23,087 nt of DNA from Microseira sp003486305 (GCA_031969655.1 DALYJX010000117.1:1-23087), one strand, 5' to 3'. Shown: positions 6,931 through 15,098, numbered from the stretch's first letter. Program-made: numbers and translations. The notes: generated from the sequence alone by a model not told the origin.

Positions 6931-8097
6931 CTAAGAATCGAGCGAGCGAGCCGGTTGTTTATCGCTGGCGATAATATGTATATCGATGTTTTTGAGCAGT
7001 CGCACTAGCTGTTGCGTTAAAGATCCCCTTAGCAGCAACTTCCAGCGCGTTAGCAAAGCTCCTCCGAAGGAGGCTCGCTGGCTTTCTCCAATTACAATCT
7101 GAGTGATGCGGTATTCTTTTGCTACCTTAGCGATCGCGCCACCGATGTCATAACTGGTGACGCGCAAAAATTCGCCGCCAAATTCCTGACACAGCTTTTC
7201 ACAATTGTGAATGTGCAAGCTTTCTTCCCTCGTGAGAAATCGATCGGGATTATCCACAAATAAAATATAAAGACGGGCATTCATATAACTGGCAATTCTT
7301 GCCCCTCGCCGAATCAACTGTACGGAATTAGGATAGGTGGAGACGCAGACTAAAACCCTTTCGTGGATGTTGCAATACTTCCCTCCATAATTTGTATCGT
7401 TTGCTTCCTGTTCGATCGCTTCCTCTTCAATATTGTCTGCAACTTCCCGCAACGCTAACTCTCTAAGTGCAATCAAATTGCGACGCTGAAAAAAGTGTTG
7501 TAAAGCTTGGTCTATTTTTTGGGGGGCGTATATTTTTCCTTCGGTTAGCCGTTCTTGCAAGGTTTCTGGCGTCACATCCACGACAACAACTTCATCCGCT
7601 GCTTCTAAAATGCGATCTGGGATGCGTTCCCGCACTACAATTCCCGTAATTCGAGCTACTAAATCATTGAGACTTTCTATATGCTGAATATTGACTGTTG
7701 AATAAACATCGATGCCGTTTGATAAAATATATTCCACATCTTGGTAACGCTTTTCTCGCTGAGATCCCGGTACGTTAGTATGCGCCAATTCATCAATTAA
7801 AGTGAGTTGCGGGTGACGCGCCACAACGGCATCGGTGTCCATTTCAGTTAGCGCAATTCCAGACACTATAATTGTTTGGCGCGGCACTATTTCTAACCCA
7901 ACTGCTTGTTGTGCGGTTTCTTCCCTTCCGTGGGTTTCTAACAATCCAATCACAACATCAATGCCTTCTTCTTTTAGTCGCTTACCTTCTTCTAACATGC
8001 GATAAGTTTTACCAACGCCGGGAGACATGCCGATAAATATTTTATGCTTGCCGCGACGCCTGTTGCGATCGCTACTCATTTCGCTGGAATAAATCAT
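6931..8097 (-). CDS. kdpD: Short KdpD: sensor ATP-binding and Usp domains only
   Basis: The start is taken at the ATG at 8097 (388 residues). An open frame extends to 8268, but that part only translates tandem repeats and a heptamer array. Residues ~15-225 are the KdpD N-terminal domain, with Walker A-like GMSPGVGKT (23-31), the LIDELAHTNVPGS block (100-112) and VYSTVNIQHIESLND (131-145). Residues ~245-378 are a universal-stress-protein domain ending GSLTQQLVRL..IDIHII. The four membrane helices, GAF and kinase domains of full KdpD (~890 residues) are absent. Short KdpD proteins of this form are known from Anabaena. It probably acts as a cytoplasmic K+/nucleotide-sensing partner. A 30-bp in-frame insertion lies between GESQR and WKLL in the Usp domain. 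Confidence 0.93.
   Translation of the reverse strand: MIYSSEMSSDRNRRRGKHKIFIGMSPGVGKTYRMLEEGKRLKEEGIDVVIGLLETHGREETAQQAVGLEIVPRQTIIVSGIALTEMDTDAVVARHPQLTLIDELAHTNVPGSQREKRYQDVEYILSNGIDVYSTVNIQHIESLNDLVARITGIVVRERIPDRILEAADEVVVVDVTPETLQERLTEGKIYAPQKIDQALQHFFQRRNLIALRELALREVADNIEEEAIEQEANDTNYGGKYCNIHERVLVCVSTYPNSVQLIRRGARIASYMNARLYILFVDNPDRFLTREESLHIHNCEKLCQEFGGEFLRVTSYDIGGAIAKVAKEYRITQIVIGESQRASFGGALLTRWKLLLRGSLTQQLVRLLKNIDIHIIASDKQPARSLDS
7042..7081 (-). repeat. 30-bp palindromic element inserted in frame in kdpD
   Basis: On the coding strand, CCAGCG and CGCTGG flank a core containing AGCCTCCTTCGGAGGAGCT, itself a hairpin. Removing 30 bp restores GESQR-WKLLLRG, the continuous motif expected in the KdpD Usp domain. 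The added residues are ASFGGALLTR. The core resembles short dispersed cyanobacterial repeats; copy number in this genome cannot be judged from the window. Confidence 0.7.
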
Positions 8098-8134
8098 AAT
8101 TGGTAATTGGTAATTGGTAATTGGTAATTGGTGA
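8098..8134 (+). repeat. Heptamer (TAATTGG)n array abutting kdpD start
   Basis: About five tandem TAATTGG units lie immediately upstream of the kdpD ATG (the gene is on the minus strand). They are the reverse complement of the ACCAATT unit before devC. No Shine-Dalgarno sequence is present. Confidence 0.85.
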
Positions 8135-8151
8135 AATAAACCAAGTTTAGA

Positions 8152-8270
8152 GGGTAGGGACACGGCATGGGAAACATTCCGTACAAGAGAAGATTTTACG
8201 ATCGCCGTGTCCCGGCACGCGAAACATTCCGTACAAGAGAAGATTTTACGATCGCCGTGTCCCGGCAATA
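8152..8270 (+). repeat. Two tandem 50-bp repeats with GGGACACGGC ends
   Basis: A 50-bp unit (GAAACATTCCGTACAAGAGA...GTGTCCCGGCA) occurs at 8171-8220 and 8221-8270, almost identical. It is preceded by GTAGGGACACGGCA (8155-8168), whose GGGACACGGC is the inverse of the GCCGTGTCCC inside each unit. It belongs to the GTAGGGACACGG group also seen at 16243-16306. It lies between kdpD and the response regulator gene, upstream of the chosen kdpD start. Confidence 0.85.
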
Positions 8271-8331
8271 TTCCCTAAACGATTTTTCATATAAACCCGG
8301 TTTTTTGGCGTAATTGCTGAAGTTTTGGTAA

Positions 8332-9009
8332 TTAGCGATCGCTTAGTAATTCTTGAGGGATTAATTGCTTTTGAATCGCCAGCACGGCTGCTCTTGTGCG
8401 GTCTTGAACGCCTAATTTATGCAATATTGTATGAACGTGTACTCGCACCGTCCCGGGGGTTATATAAAGCAGGTTGGCTATTTCTTGATTCGTTTTACCC
8501 GCCGCAATTAAGGCGAGGATTTCTTGTTCGCGCCTCGTGAGATGATTAGTTTCATCTTCCAGATCGGAAGTAGTAGAATTATGACTACAATTGGCTCTAA
8601 TTTCTGCCGTTGCAGCCGAGTCCCACCAAGATGCACCCGCCGCCACCGAACGAATTGCTAAAATCAGCGTTTCCGATGGCACTCCTTTTTGAGAATAACC
8701 CTGAACTCCGGCTTCAATTAACCTAACAATCAAGGATTTTTCGGTGCGGGAAGTTAAAACTAAAATTGGTAATTTTGGTTGTGCTTGTTTGAGTTGACGA
8801 CAAGCTTCAATTCCGCCAATTCCTGGCAAACCGATGTCAAGAACTACGACATTTAAAGGATAGTGTTTTGCCAATTCGACAGCAGTTTCGCCATCTTCGG
8901 CTTCGGCAACAATTTCCATTCCTGGTTCTCGTTCGAGTCGCGTTCGCAAACCCAAACGGAATAGTTCGTCATCTTCCACAAGGAGGATTTTAATTGAGGC
9001 AGCGGGCAT
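8332..9009 (-). CDS. NarL/FixJ-type response regulator
   Basis: The start is taken at the ATG at 9009, one base after the kinase stop, giving 225 residues; this start begins MPAASIKILLVEDDE, and the longer frame only overlaps the kinase gene. The receiver domain (~5-122) has the acidic pair Asp13/Asp14, phospho-acceptor Asp58 (VVVLDIGLPG), Thr86 (VLTS) and Lys108 (SQKG). The C-terminal LuxR/NarL helix-turn-helix (~157-212) contains LTRREQEILALIAAGKTNQE and TPGTVRVHVHTILHKLGV. The coupled arrangement with the histidine kinase shows a cognate pair. KdpE of the classical system is OmpR-type, so if this pair controls the kdp genes it is a different architecture. Confidence 0.95.
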   Translation of the reverse strand: MPAASIKILLVEDDELFRLGLRTRLEREPGMEIVAEAEDGETAVELAKHYPLNVVVLDIGLPGIGGIEACRQLKQAQPKLPILVLTSRTEKSLIVRLIEAGVQGYSQKGVPSETLILAIRSVAAGASWWDSAATAEIRANCSHNSTTSDLEDETNHLTRREQEILALIAAGKTNQEIANLLYITPGTVRVHVHTILHKLGVQDRTRAAVLAIQKQLIPQELLSDR

Positions 9010-9010
9010 T

Positions 9011-10180
9011 TTATTCGGATGAATGCGGCTGGATGGGAAAAGCAGGCAATCGGAAACAAAAGATTGCGCCATTGGGAGAACGACTCTCCGCCCAAATTGT
9101 ACCGCCATGTGCGACGATAATTTGACGAGTTAGATACAAACCCAAACCAGATCCTTTGGCTGCGCGATCGCTCTCTCCCTGATAAAATCTCTCAAACAGG
9201 TGAGGTAATTGATCCGCTGTTATGCCAGCACCCGTATCGCTAATTTTGGCAACTTGATAAGCAGCACCAGGCTCCAGCACAATTTCCACTTTACCGCCCC
9301 GTGGGGTATGGTTAATGGCATTGGTGAGCAGATTGGCAAATACCCGCCCTAGTTGAAATCCATCCCCATTTACCCATAAATACTTGCGAAACTCGGAATC
9401 GCCGTAGTTAAATGAGAGGTGAACGCGACGGCTTTTAGCGAGGTCAAATAGCGTTGCTGCGACTTCCTCTGCGATGGTGACTAAATCTACCGGCGCGAGT
9501 TGGAGTTGCAATCCTTCCGTATCGTTACGGTAAACATCTAATAGAGTTTCTACCAGTTGCAGACTTGTTTGGTGACTGCGGATAATCGTTGCCAAAACTT
9601 TTCGCTGTGCGGGTACAATTGCACCAAAGTGTTCTTGCTCAAAAGCTTTGAGAGTTTCTATTGCACCCAATAGGGGTGTTTTCAAGTCGTGGGTGAGAGT
9701 AGAAGCAAAATCTTCTCGCAGACGGGATAATTTTTCCCCAGCTTCTAGTTTAGCTTGCTGTTGCGCGATCGCATCAAGGTATGTGCGATTGCGATCGCTC
9801 AAAAATCCCGTTACTCCCAATGCTAACACCGCGATTAGCCTCGATGCGATCGTTGGCGCTTCCAGAGAGTTTCCCCCGGAACCCCACAGCGCTACGATGG
9901 TTAAAACCACCGCTACAAGCGTAAATTGTACCGTTGCTGAGCGATGCAGTCGCGAGGACGCCAGCAAAATTGGTCCGATGTAAAGATAGCCGAAGACGTA
10001 GCCTGGTGGCGTGGAGAATTCTAACAGAGCGATCGCTACAAACAATCCTACAATCGTCCAGAATACACCCCACTGCGGATCTTTTAGCTTCCGAGTCCAC
10101 CTGCGAGGTAAGGCTTGAGGTAATAACTGAAGCGCCATCTGGAAATTTACCAGAGTAGTTAGATTTTTTATTATATCCAT
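9011..10180 (-). CDS. Membrane sensor histidine kinase
   Basis: 389 residues. Four predicted membrane segments (~38-56, 61-76, 81-99, 110-128) form a compact N-terminal sensor, reminiscent of the four-helix module of full KdpD but not assignable to it by eye. The HisKA segment carries His164 in ASTLTHDLKTPLLGA. The ATPase domain has the N box (Asn287, LLTNAINHTPRGG), G1 box (ISDTGAGI, Asp315), F box (LFERFYQG) and G2 box (GSGLGLYL, 343-350). All catalytic motifs are intact. It is the upstream gene of the pair with the NarL-type regulator and is divergent from kdpA across a 474-bp region. Confidence 0.95.
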   Translation of the reverse strand: MDIIKNLTTLVNFQMALQLLPQALPRRWTRKLKDPQWGVFWTIVGLFVAIALLEFSTPPGYVFGYLYIGPILLASSRLHRSATVQFTLVAVVLTIVALWGSGGNSLEAPTIASRLIAVLALGVTGFLSDRNRTYLDAIAQQQAKLEAGEKLSRLREDFASTLTHDLKTPLLGAIETLKAFEQEHFGAIVPAQRKVLATIIRSHQTSLQLVETLLDVYRNDTEGLQLQLAPVDLVTIAEEVAATLFDLAKSRRVHLSFNYGDSEFRKYLWVNGDGFQLGRVFANLLTNAINHTPRGGKVEIVLEPGAAYQVAKISDTGAGITADQLPHLFERFYQGESDRAAKGSGLGLYLTRQIIVAHGGTIWAESRSPNGAIFCFRLPAFPIQPHSSE

Positions 10181-10212
10181 ATTTGCCCGTTTAATTCAAA
10201 ATCTATTCACTG

Positions 10213-10252
10213 GTTTAGTTGGCAACTAAACACTTTCTAAACGATCTAAACG
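10213..10252. promoter_or_regulatory. 19-bp palindrome and TCTAAACG direct repeats
   Basis: GTTTAGTTG (10213-10221), one central G, and CAACTAAAC (10223-10231) make a perfect palindrome. It is followed by two TCTAAACG direct repeats (10236-10243 and 10245-10252) spaced nine bases apart, with a related ACTAAACA inside the palindrome. The cluster is 33-72 bases upstream of the kinase start in the divergent kinase-kdpA region. It is an operator candidate; no protein can be assigned. No convincing kdpA promoter was found, though TATAAA at 10283-10288 is a possible -10. Confidence 0.45.
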
Positions 10253-10418
10253 CTTTTGTTCCTCAAGAGGTATATCGTCTCATATAAAACCTTGGTAAAC
10301 TGCGATTTATACCTGTCAGTTTCTGAAAAATACGGCAATATTAGTTTGTAGGAACGCAACCCAACTACGGCTAAAAAAATAGTGAATTTGATTGTTTGGA
10401 ACTTGCAGCAGTTGTTAA

Positions 10419-10593
10419 GCGAGGCAGAGCCTCGTATTTTCGTTCCCAGGCTGGAGCCTGGGAACGAGATCTGGGAGGTTATACCTCCCTTGGTGCAAGA
10501 GCTAAAGCGAGGCAGAGCCTCGTATTTTCGTTCCCAGGCTCCAGCCTGGGAACGAGATCCGGGAGGTTATACCTCCCTTGGTGCAAGAGCTAA
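10419..10593 (+). repeat. Two tandem ~88-bp units, each with three hairpins
   Basis: Units start at 10419 and 10507. Each contains GAGGC-AGA-GCCTC, then TTCCCAGGCT-NN-AGCCTGGGAA, then GGGAGGT-TAT-ACCTCCC. The two central bases of the middle hairpin are GG in unit 1 and CC in unit 2. The array lies 62 bases upstream of kdpA and would fold strongly in a kdp leader transcript. Open frames across it are repeat translation, not genes. Confidence 0.9.
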
Positions 10594-10654
10594 GATTTGG
10601 GATTTTGGATTCTGCAATCGCCCTCAAATGACAGGATTGGAGTGGTTATAGCCC

Positions 10655-12361
10655 ATGCTAGAAGGATGGATTCAAATAGCAATAACCTTGCTAATAATTG
10701 TGGCAATAACGCCGTTATTTGGCGGGTATATGGCGCGGGTGTATTTAGGAGAAAAAACCTTTATTGACCCGATTGCTAATTTCTTAGAACGGGCGATATT
10801 TAGACTCAGCGGGATTGCCAGAAAAGAAGATATGACGGGTTGGCAATACGCCAGAGCGGTAATTTACAGCAACTTAGTCATGGCAGCGTTCATCTTCCTA
10901 ATTTTTAGCTTACAGAAAGTGCTGCCATTTAACCCAACAAGGTTAAGTTCGCCCACTTGGGATACAAACTTACACACGGCGATTTCGTTTGTTACTAATA
11001 CGAATCAGCAGCATTATTCTGGCGAAACTACCTACAGTTATTTCAGTCAATTTGCCGCATTAGGATTCATGATGTTTACCTCAGCGGCAACGGGATTAGC
11101 GGTGGGAATCGCTTTTATTCGCGGGTTGACGGGTAGACCGTTGGGGAACTTTTATGTGGATTTAATCAAATCAATTACGCGAATTTTACTGCCGATTAGT
11201 GCGATCGGTGCGATTGTTTTAATCGCCTTGGGAATACCCGAAACATTAGCAGATCCAGTCGTTATTCCGACATTGGAAAATGCGGGAGTGAGTCAGGCGA
11301 TCGCGCGCGGTCCGGTTGCCCATTTTGAAATCATCAAAGAATTAGGAGAAAACGGCGGCGGCTTTTTCGCAATTAACTCTGCCCACCCGTTTGAAAACCC
11401 CAACCCCGCGACCAATTTAATCGAAATTGTCACGATGGTTGCGATTCCCTCATCGTTGATTTACACCTTCGGCGTCATAGCCAACAACCGCAAACAAGCC
11501 TGGTTGATTTACGGCATGGTGATGGCAATTTATATCTTATTTATCATCATCGCCGCCACAGGCGAATACCAAGGAAACCCAGCGGTCAACAACCTACTAC
11601 GAAATCCTGCACCCAACTTAGAAGGAAAAGAAGTGAGATTTGGCTGGGCGCAATCCGCCTTATATGCCGTAAGTACCACAGGCACAATGACCGGCGCAGT
11701 TAACAGTATGCACGATTCCTTCATGCCCCCAGGCGGCTTCGTCACTCTGTCTAATATGTTCTTACAAATAGTTTGGGGAGGACAAGGAACCGGAACCGCT
11801 TATCTATTTGCCTACCTAATATTGGCAGTATTCGTTACCGGATTAATGGTAGGTAGAACCCCAGAATTCTTAGGACGCAAAATCGAAAAAAGAGAAGTAG
11901 TCCTCGCCAGCTTCCTAATATTACTCGTCCATCCCATCGCCATATTAATTCCCGGTGCGATCGCCATCAGCTTCCCCACCCAATTCAACGGCATCACCAA
12001 CCCCGGATATCATGGACTCGCCCAAGTCATATACGAATACGCCTCCGCCGCAGCCAACAACGGTTCAGGCTTTGAAGGACTAGCAGACAGCCAACCCGCC
12101 CCCGGCGCCTTGTGGTGGAATCTCAGCTGTAGTTTCAGCCTACTAGCCGGACGCTACATCCCGATTATTTCCCTGCTACTCCTAGCAGACAGCATATCCC
12201 GCAAACAACCAGTCCCCATGACAGTCGGCACATTGCGAACAGATACCAAACTCTTCATCGGCGTCACCGCAGGCATCATATTAATCCTCGGCGCCCTCAC
12301 CTTCTTCCCCATCCTTGCACTAGGACCAATAGCCGAAGGCTTCCAAATGGCTAATGGCTAA
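10655..12361 (+). CDS. kdpA: Potassium-transporting ATPase, K+-binding subunit KdpA
   Basis: The ion-channel-like subunit of the KdpFABC pump, 568 residues with about ten membrane helices. The four selectivity-filter loops are visible: TNTNQQHYSG (114-123), GENGGGFF (231-238), TTGTMTGAVN (341-350) and AAANNGSGF (465-473). The start ATG gives MLEGWIQIAITLLI, as usual for cyanobacterial KdpA. The C-terminus ends LALGPIAEGFQMANG, where the last codons and the TAA stop are formed by the TAATGGC heptamer array that begins there. The array has thus slightly altered the tail without harming the protein. First gene of the kdp cluster. Confidence 0.97.
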   Translation: MLEGWIQIAITLLIIVAITPLFGGYMARVYLGEKTFIDPIANFLERAIFRLSGIARKEDMTGWQYARAVIYSNLVMAAFIFLIFSLQKVLPFNPTRLSSPTWDTNLHTAISFVTNTNQQHYSGETTYSYFSQFAALGFMMFTSAATGLAVGIAFIRGLTGRPLGNFYVDLIKSITRILLPISAIGAIVLIALGIPETLADPVVIPTLENAGVSQAIARGPVAHFEIIKELGENGGGFFAINSAHPFENPNPATNLIEIVTMVAIPSSLIYTFGVIANNRKQAWLIYGMVMAIYILFIIIAATGEYQGNPAVNNLLRNPAPNLEGKEVRFGWAQSALYAVSTTGTMTGAVNSMHDSFMPPGGFVTLSNMFLQIVWGGQGTGTAYLFAYLILAVFVTGLMVGRTPEFLGRKIEKREVVLASFLILLVHPIAILIPGAIAISFPTQFNGITNPGYHGLAQVIYEYASAAANNGSGFEGLADSQPAPGALWWNLSCSFSLLAGRYIPIISLLLLADSISRKQPVPMTVGTLRTDTKLFIGVTAGIILILGALTFFPILALGPIAEGFQMANG

Positions 12362-12552
12362 TGGCTAATGGCTAATGGCTAATGGTTAATGGCTAATAGC
12401 TAATGGTTAATGGCTAATGGCTAATATCAGGAAAAATGCTATATTACGCTCCGCTCGCAATTAGCAATTAGCAATCAGCAATTAGCAATTAGCAATCAGC
12501 CATTAGCAATTAGCAATCAGCAATTAGCAATTAGCAATTAGCAATTAGCTAA
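12346..12552 (+). repeat. Inverted pair of heptamer arrays after kdpA
   Basis: The left arm (12346-12425) is (TAATGGC)n with TAATGGT and TAATAGC variants. The right arm (12458-12552) is (CAATTAG)n with CAATCAG and CCATTAG variants. Because GCTAATG/GCTAATT and CAATTAGC are near complements, the two arms can pair around a ~32-base loop and form a large hairpin in RNA or single-stranded DNA. The left arm supplies the kdpA stop codon. The right arm supplies the stop codon of the minus-strand gene that follows. Confidence 0.8.
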
Positions 12553-12908
12553 TGACCTATAGACTTAAGGTATGCGTTGAGTTTAGGAGATAGTTCATCA
12601 ACGATTAGGGTAATCCGCTTGCTCTGTTCTTGGGTTAATAAATTCCTTCTATAGGCACGTCTTAACCAGTTGATGGTTTCGTATAAAGAACCCCTTGCTA
12701 TTTTGATAAAACGACGATTGTCTTGGAAGTTATATCGACCTTCTCCTTCTGCAATATTGGCACAGACACTATCGGCAGCCCTAACTATTTGCTTCCCAAT
12801 AGTCTCTTTGGTGAAATAATCCCATTCCTTAACGATGTGCCAAATCTCATCAGCTAGTTTTTCAGACAGTTTATAAACGTCGAGTTTCTCAAAGCTAGGT
12901 TTTCCCAT
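12549..12908 (-). CDS. Four-helix bundle protein (S23/Avd-like family)
   Basis: The start is taken at the ATG at 12908 (119 residues); an upstream ATG at 12932 adds eight residues that do not look conserved. The pattern is that of the four-helix-bundle family: SFEKLDVYKLSEKLADEIW, then TIGKQIVRAADSVCANIAEG, then RRFIKIARGSLYETINWLRR, then a C-terminal helix. The family includes proteins encoded in 23S rRNA intervening sequences and the Avd accessory protein of diversity-generating retroelements. No reverse transcriptase is visible here, so function is unknown. The gene lies antisense between kdpA and kdpB and is bracketed by heptamer arrays. Its TAG stop is formed at the array edge. Confidence 0.88.
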   Translation of the reverse strand: MGKPSFEKLDVYKLSEKLADEIWHIVKEWDYFTKETIGKQIVRAADSVCANIAEGEGRYNFQDNRRFIKIARGSLYETINWLRRAYRRNLLTQEQSKRITLIVDELSPKLNAYLKSIGH

Positions 12909-12966
12909 AAGTCTCCCACTTCTTCCTCTCACCTAGTCTTCCCCCAGCCACCCTCACCCTAACCAT

Positions 12967-13015
12967 GAGCAATTAGCAATTAGCAATTAGCAATTAGCAA
13001 TTAGCAATTAGCAAT
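12967..13015 (+). repeat. Heptamer (AGCAATT)n array abutting kdpB
   Basis: Seven tandem AGCAATT units end two bases before the kdpB ATG. They have the same orientation as the array at 12458-12552 on the other side of the four-helix-bundle gene. There is no Shine-Dalgarno sequence before kdpB. Confidence 0.88.
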
Positions 13016-13017
13016 CT

Positions 13018-15087
13018 ATGTCCAAACCCCTAAAAATACCCAGCGGTCGTCGCGACACTCGCAAACACACACCCAAAGCCAACATGGCGGGACTCTATCA
13101 AAGAGCCATCCGGGAATCATTCCTCAAACTCGACCCCCGCATCGCGGTCAGAAACCCAGTCATGTTCATCGTTTGGGTAGGAACAATCGTCACCGCCCTA
13201 GTCACCATCGACCCCAACTTATTCGGAACAGTACAAGGCGAAAATCAAAGACTCCTCAACGGCTTAATTACCCTCATCCTCTTCCTTACCGTCCTCTTCG
13301 CCAACTTTGCAGAAGCCGTCGCCGAAGGACGCGGGAAAGCCCAAGCCGACACCCTGCGGTCAACTCGTTCCGACACCCTCGCGCGTAAAATGCTCCCCGA
13401 TGGCTCAATTCAACAAGTCAGTTCCACCACCCTGCGCCGGGGAGATCAAGTCAAAGTCATCGCAGGCGAGATGATTCCCGCCGATGGAGAAGTAATTGCT
13501 GGCGTCGCCTCCGTTGACGAATCTGCCATTACCGGAGAATCAGCCCCCGTTTTAAAACAACCAGGAACCGATATCGCCAGTTCCGTCACCGGCGGTACTC
13601 GGATTGTATCGGACGAACTGACAATTAGAATTACCGCCGATCCCGGTCAAGGATTCATTGACCGCATGATTTCCCTCGTAGAAGGCGCGGCGCGCACCAA
13701 AACTCCCAACGAAATTGCCCTCACCGTCTTGCTGGCAGTTTTAACCCAAGTCTTTTTAATCGTCGTCGCCACCACGCCACCTTTGGCGAACTACGTAAAT
13801 ACACCGACAACGATCGCTATCTTAATATCCCTCCTCGTCGCCCTCATCCCCACCACCATCGGCGGTTTGCTCAGCGCCATCGGCATCGCCGGGATGGACA
13901 GAGTAGCGCAATTCAACGTCATCGCCACCTCCGGGCGCGCCGTCGAAGCCTGCGGCGATATCAATACCCTGGTTTTGGATAAAACTGGCACGATTACGTT
14001 GGGCAATCGCTTAGCAGATGAATTCATTCCTGTCAATGGTCATACGATAGAACAAGTCGCAAAAGTGGCGTTAGCGGGGAGCGTGTTTGACGAAACCCCG
14101 GAAGGACGGTCTATCGTGGCGTTAGCCGAACGGCTGCGCGCCGGGATTGATTTTGACCGCGATCGCGCCGAAGGGGTAGAATTTTCCGCTAAAACCCGCA
14201 TGAGCGGCACAAATTTACCCGATGGTAGGGAAGTGCGGAAAGGCGCGGTGGATGCGATTAGGGGATTTGTGCGATCGCGCAGCGGTCAAGTCCCCAACGA
14301 CCTCGACGCCGCCTACGAACGAGTTTCTAAGTTAGGAGGCACACCTTTAGCCGTTTGTCAAGATAGCGAAATCTACGGCGTTATCTACCTAAAAGATATC
14401 GTCAAACCCGGACTGCGAGAACGCTTCGACCAACTGCGCCGCATGGGCGTCAAAACGATTATGCTGACAGGAGACAACCGCATCACCGCGTCGGTAATAG
14501 CCAAAGAAGCCGGAGTAGATGATTTTATCGCCGAAGCGACGCCGGAAGACAAAATAGAAGTCATTCGTAACGAACAATCGCAAGGAAAGCTAGTCGCCAT
14601 GACGGGAGACGGGACAAACGACGCCCCAGCGTTAGCGCAAGCAAACGTCGGAGTGGCGATGAATTCCGGGACGCAAGCAGCGAAAGAAGCGGCGAATATG
14701 GTGGATTTAGACTCCGACCCGACTAAATTAATCGATTTGGTGACAATTGGCAAGCAATTGTTAATTACGCGGGGTGCTTTAACTACATTTTCCATCGCCA
14801 ACGATATCGCCAAATATTTCGCGATTATCCCGACAATTTTCTCCGCTGCTGGGATTGGCGCGCTGAATATTATGGGATTAAAAAGTCCGGAATCGGCGAT
14901 TCTTTCGGCTTTAATTTACAACGCTTTGATTATTCCCGCGCTGATTCCGTTAGCACTGACAGGAGTGAAATTTCGTCCCCTGACTGCGGATCAATTGTTG
15001 CGAAGAAACATTTTAATTTATGGCCTTGGCGGTGTAATTGCACCGTTTATTGCCATTAAATTGATTGATGTTATTATTCCTTGGTAA
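13018..15087 (+). CDS. kdpB: Potassium-transporting P-type ATPase, catalytic subunit KdpB
   Basis: The ATP-hydrolysing subunit of the Kdp pump, 689 residues. It carries the actuator TGES motif (172-175), phosphorylation site Asp321 in DKTGTIT, the KGA motif region (REVRKGAVDAI), and the hinge motif TGDGTNDAPALAQ (529-541). Membrane helices occupy ~45-65, 77-95, ~240-300 and the C-terminal 80 residues. The N-terminus is slightly extended compared with the E. coli protein. It is separated from kdpA by 656 bp holding arrays and an antisense gene, so co-transcription with kdpA would have to run through them. Confidence 0.98.
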   Translation: MSKPLKIPSGRRDTRKHTPKANMAGLYQRAIRESFLKLDPRIAVRNPVMFIVWVGTIVTALVTIDPNLFGTVQGENQRLLNGLITLILFLTVLFANFAEAVAEGRGKAQADTLRSTRSDTLARKMLPDGSIQQVSSTTLRRGDQVKVIAGEMIPADGEVIAGVASVDESAITGESAPVLKQPGTDIASSVTGGTRIVSDELTIRITADPGQGFIDRMISLVEGAARTKTPNEIALTVLLAVLTQVFLIVVATTPPLANYVNTPTTIAILISLLVALIPTTIGGLLSAIGIAGMDRVAQFNVIATSGRAVEACGDINTLVLDKTGTITLGNRLADEFIPVNGHTIEQVAKVALAGSVFDETPEGRSIVALAERLRAGIDFDRDRAEGVEFSAKTRMSGTNLPDGREVRKGAVDAIRGFVRSRSGQVPNDLDAAYERVSKLGGTPLAVCQDSEIYGVIYLKDIVKPGLRERFDQLRRMGVKTIMLTGDNRITASVIAKEAGVDDFIAEATPEDKIEVIRNEQSQGKLVAMTGDGTNDAPALAQANVGVAMNSGTQAAKEAANMVDLDSDPTKLIDLVTIGKQLLITRGALTTFSIANDIAKYFAIIPTIFSAAGIGALNIMGLKSPESAILSALIYNALIIPALIPLALTGVKFRPLTADQLLRRNILIYGLGGVIAPFIAIKLIDVIIPW

Positions 15088-15098
15088 TGGCCTAATAA

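Noticed and set aside
8098..8268. N-terminal extension of KdpD by 57 residues
   Set aside because: The extension translates a 50-bp tandem repeat and a heptamer array. The conserved protein begins after the ATG at 8097.
10382..10651. Open frames upstream of kdpA with repeated GRASYFRSQA-type sequence
   Set aside because: Two frames both read the same tandem hairpin repeat; there is no ribosome binding site or unique sequence.
12549..12908. Diversity-generating retroelement (Avd-like protein)
   Set aside because: No reverse transcriptase, template repeat or variable target gene is visible nearby; only the protein fold family matches.
12458..13015. CRISPR array at the regularly repeated stretches
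   Set aside because: The repeats are 7 bp head to tail with no spacers; no cas genes are present.
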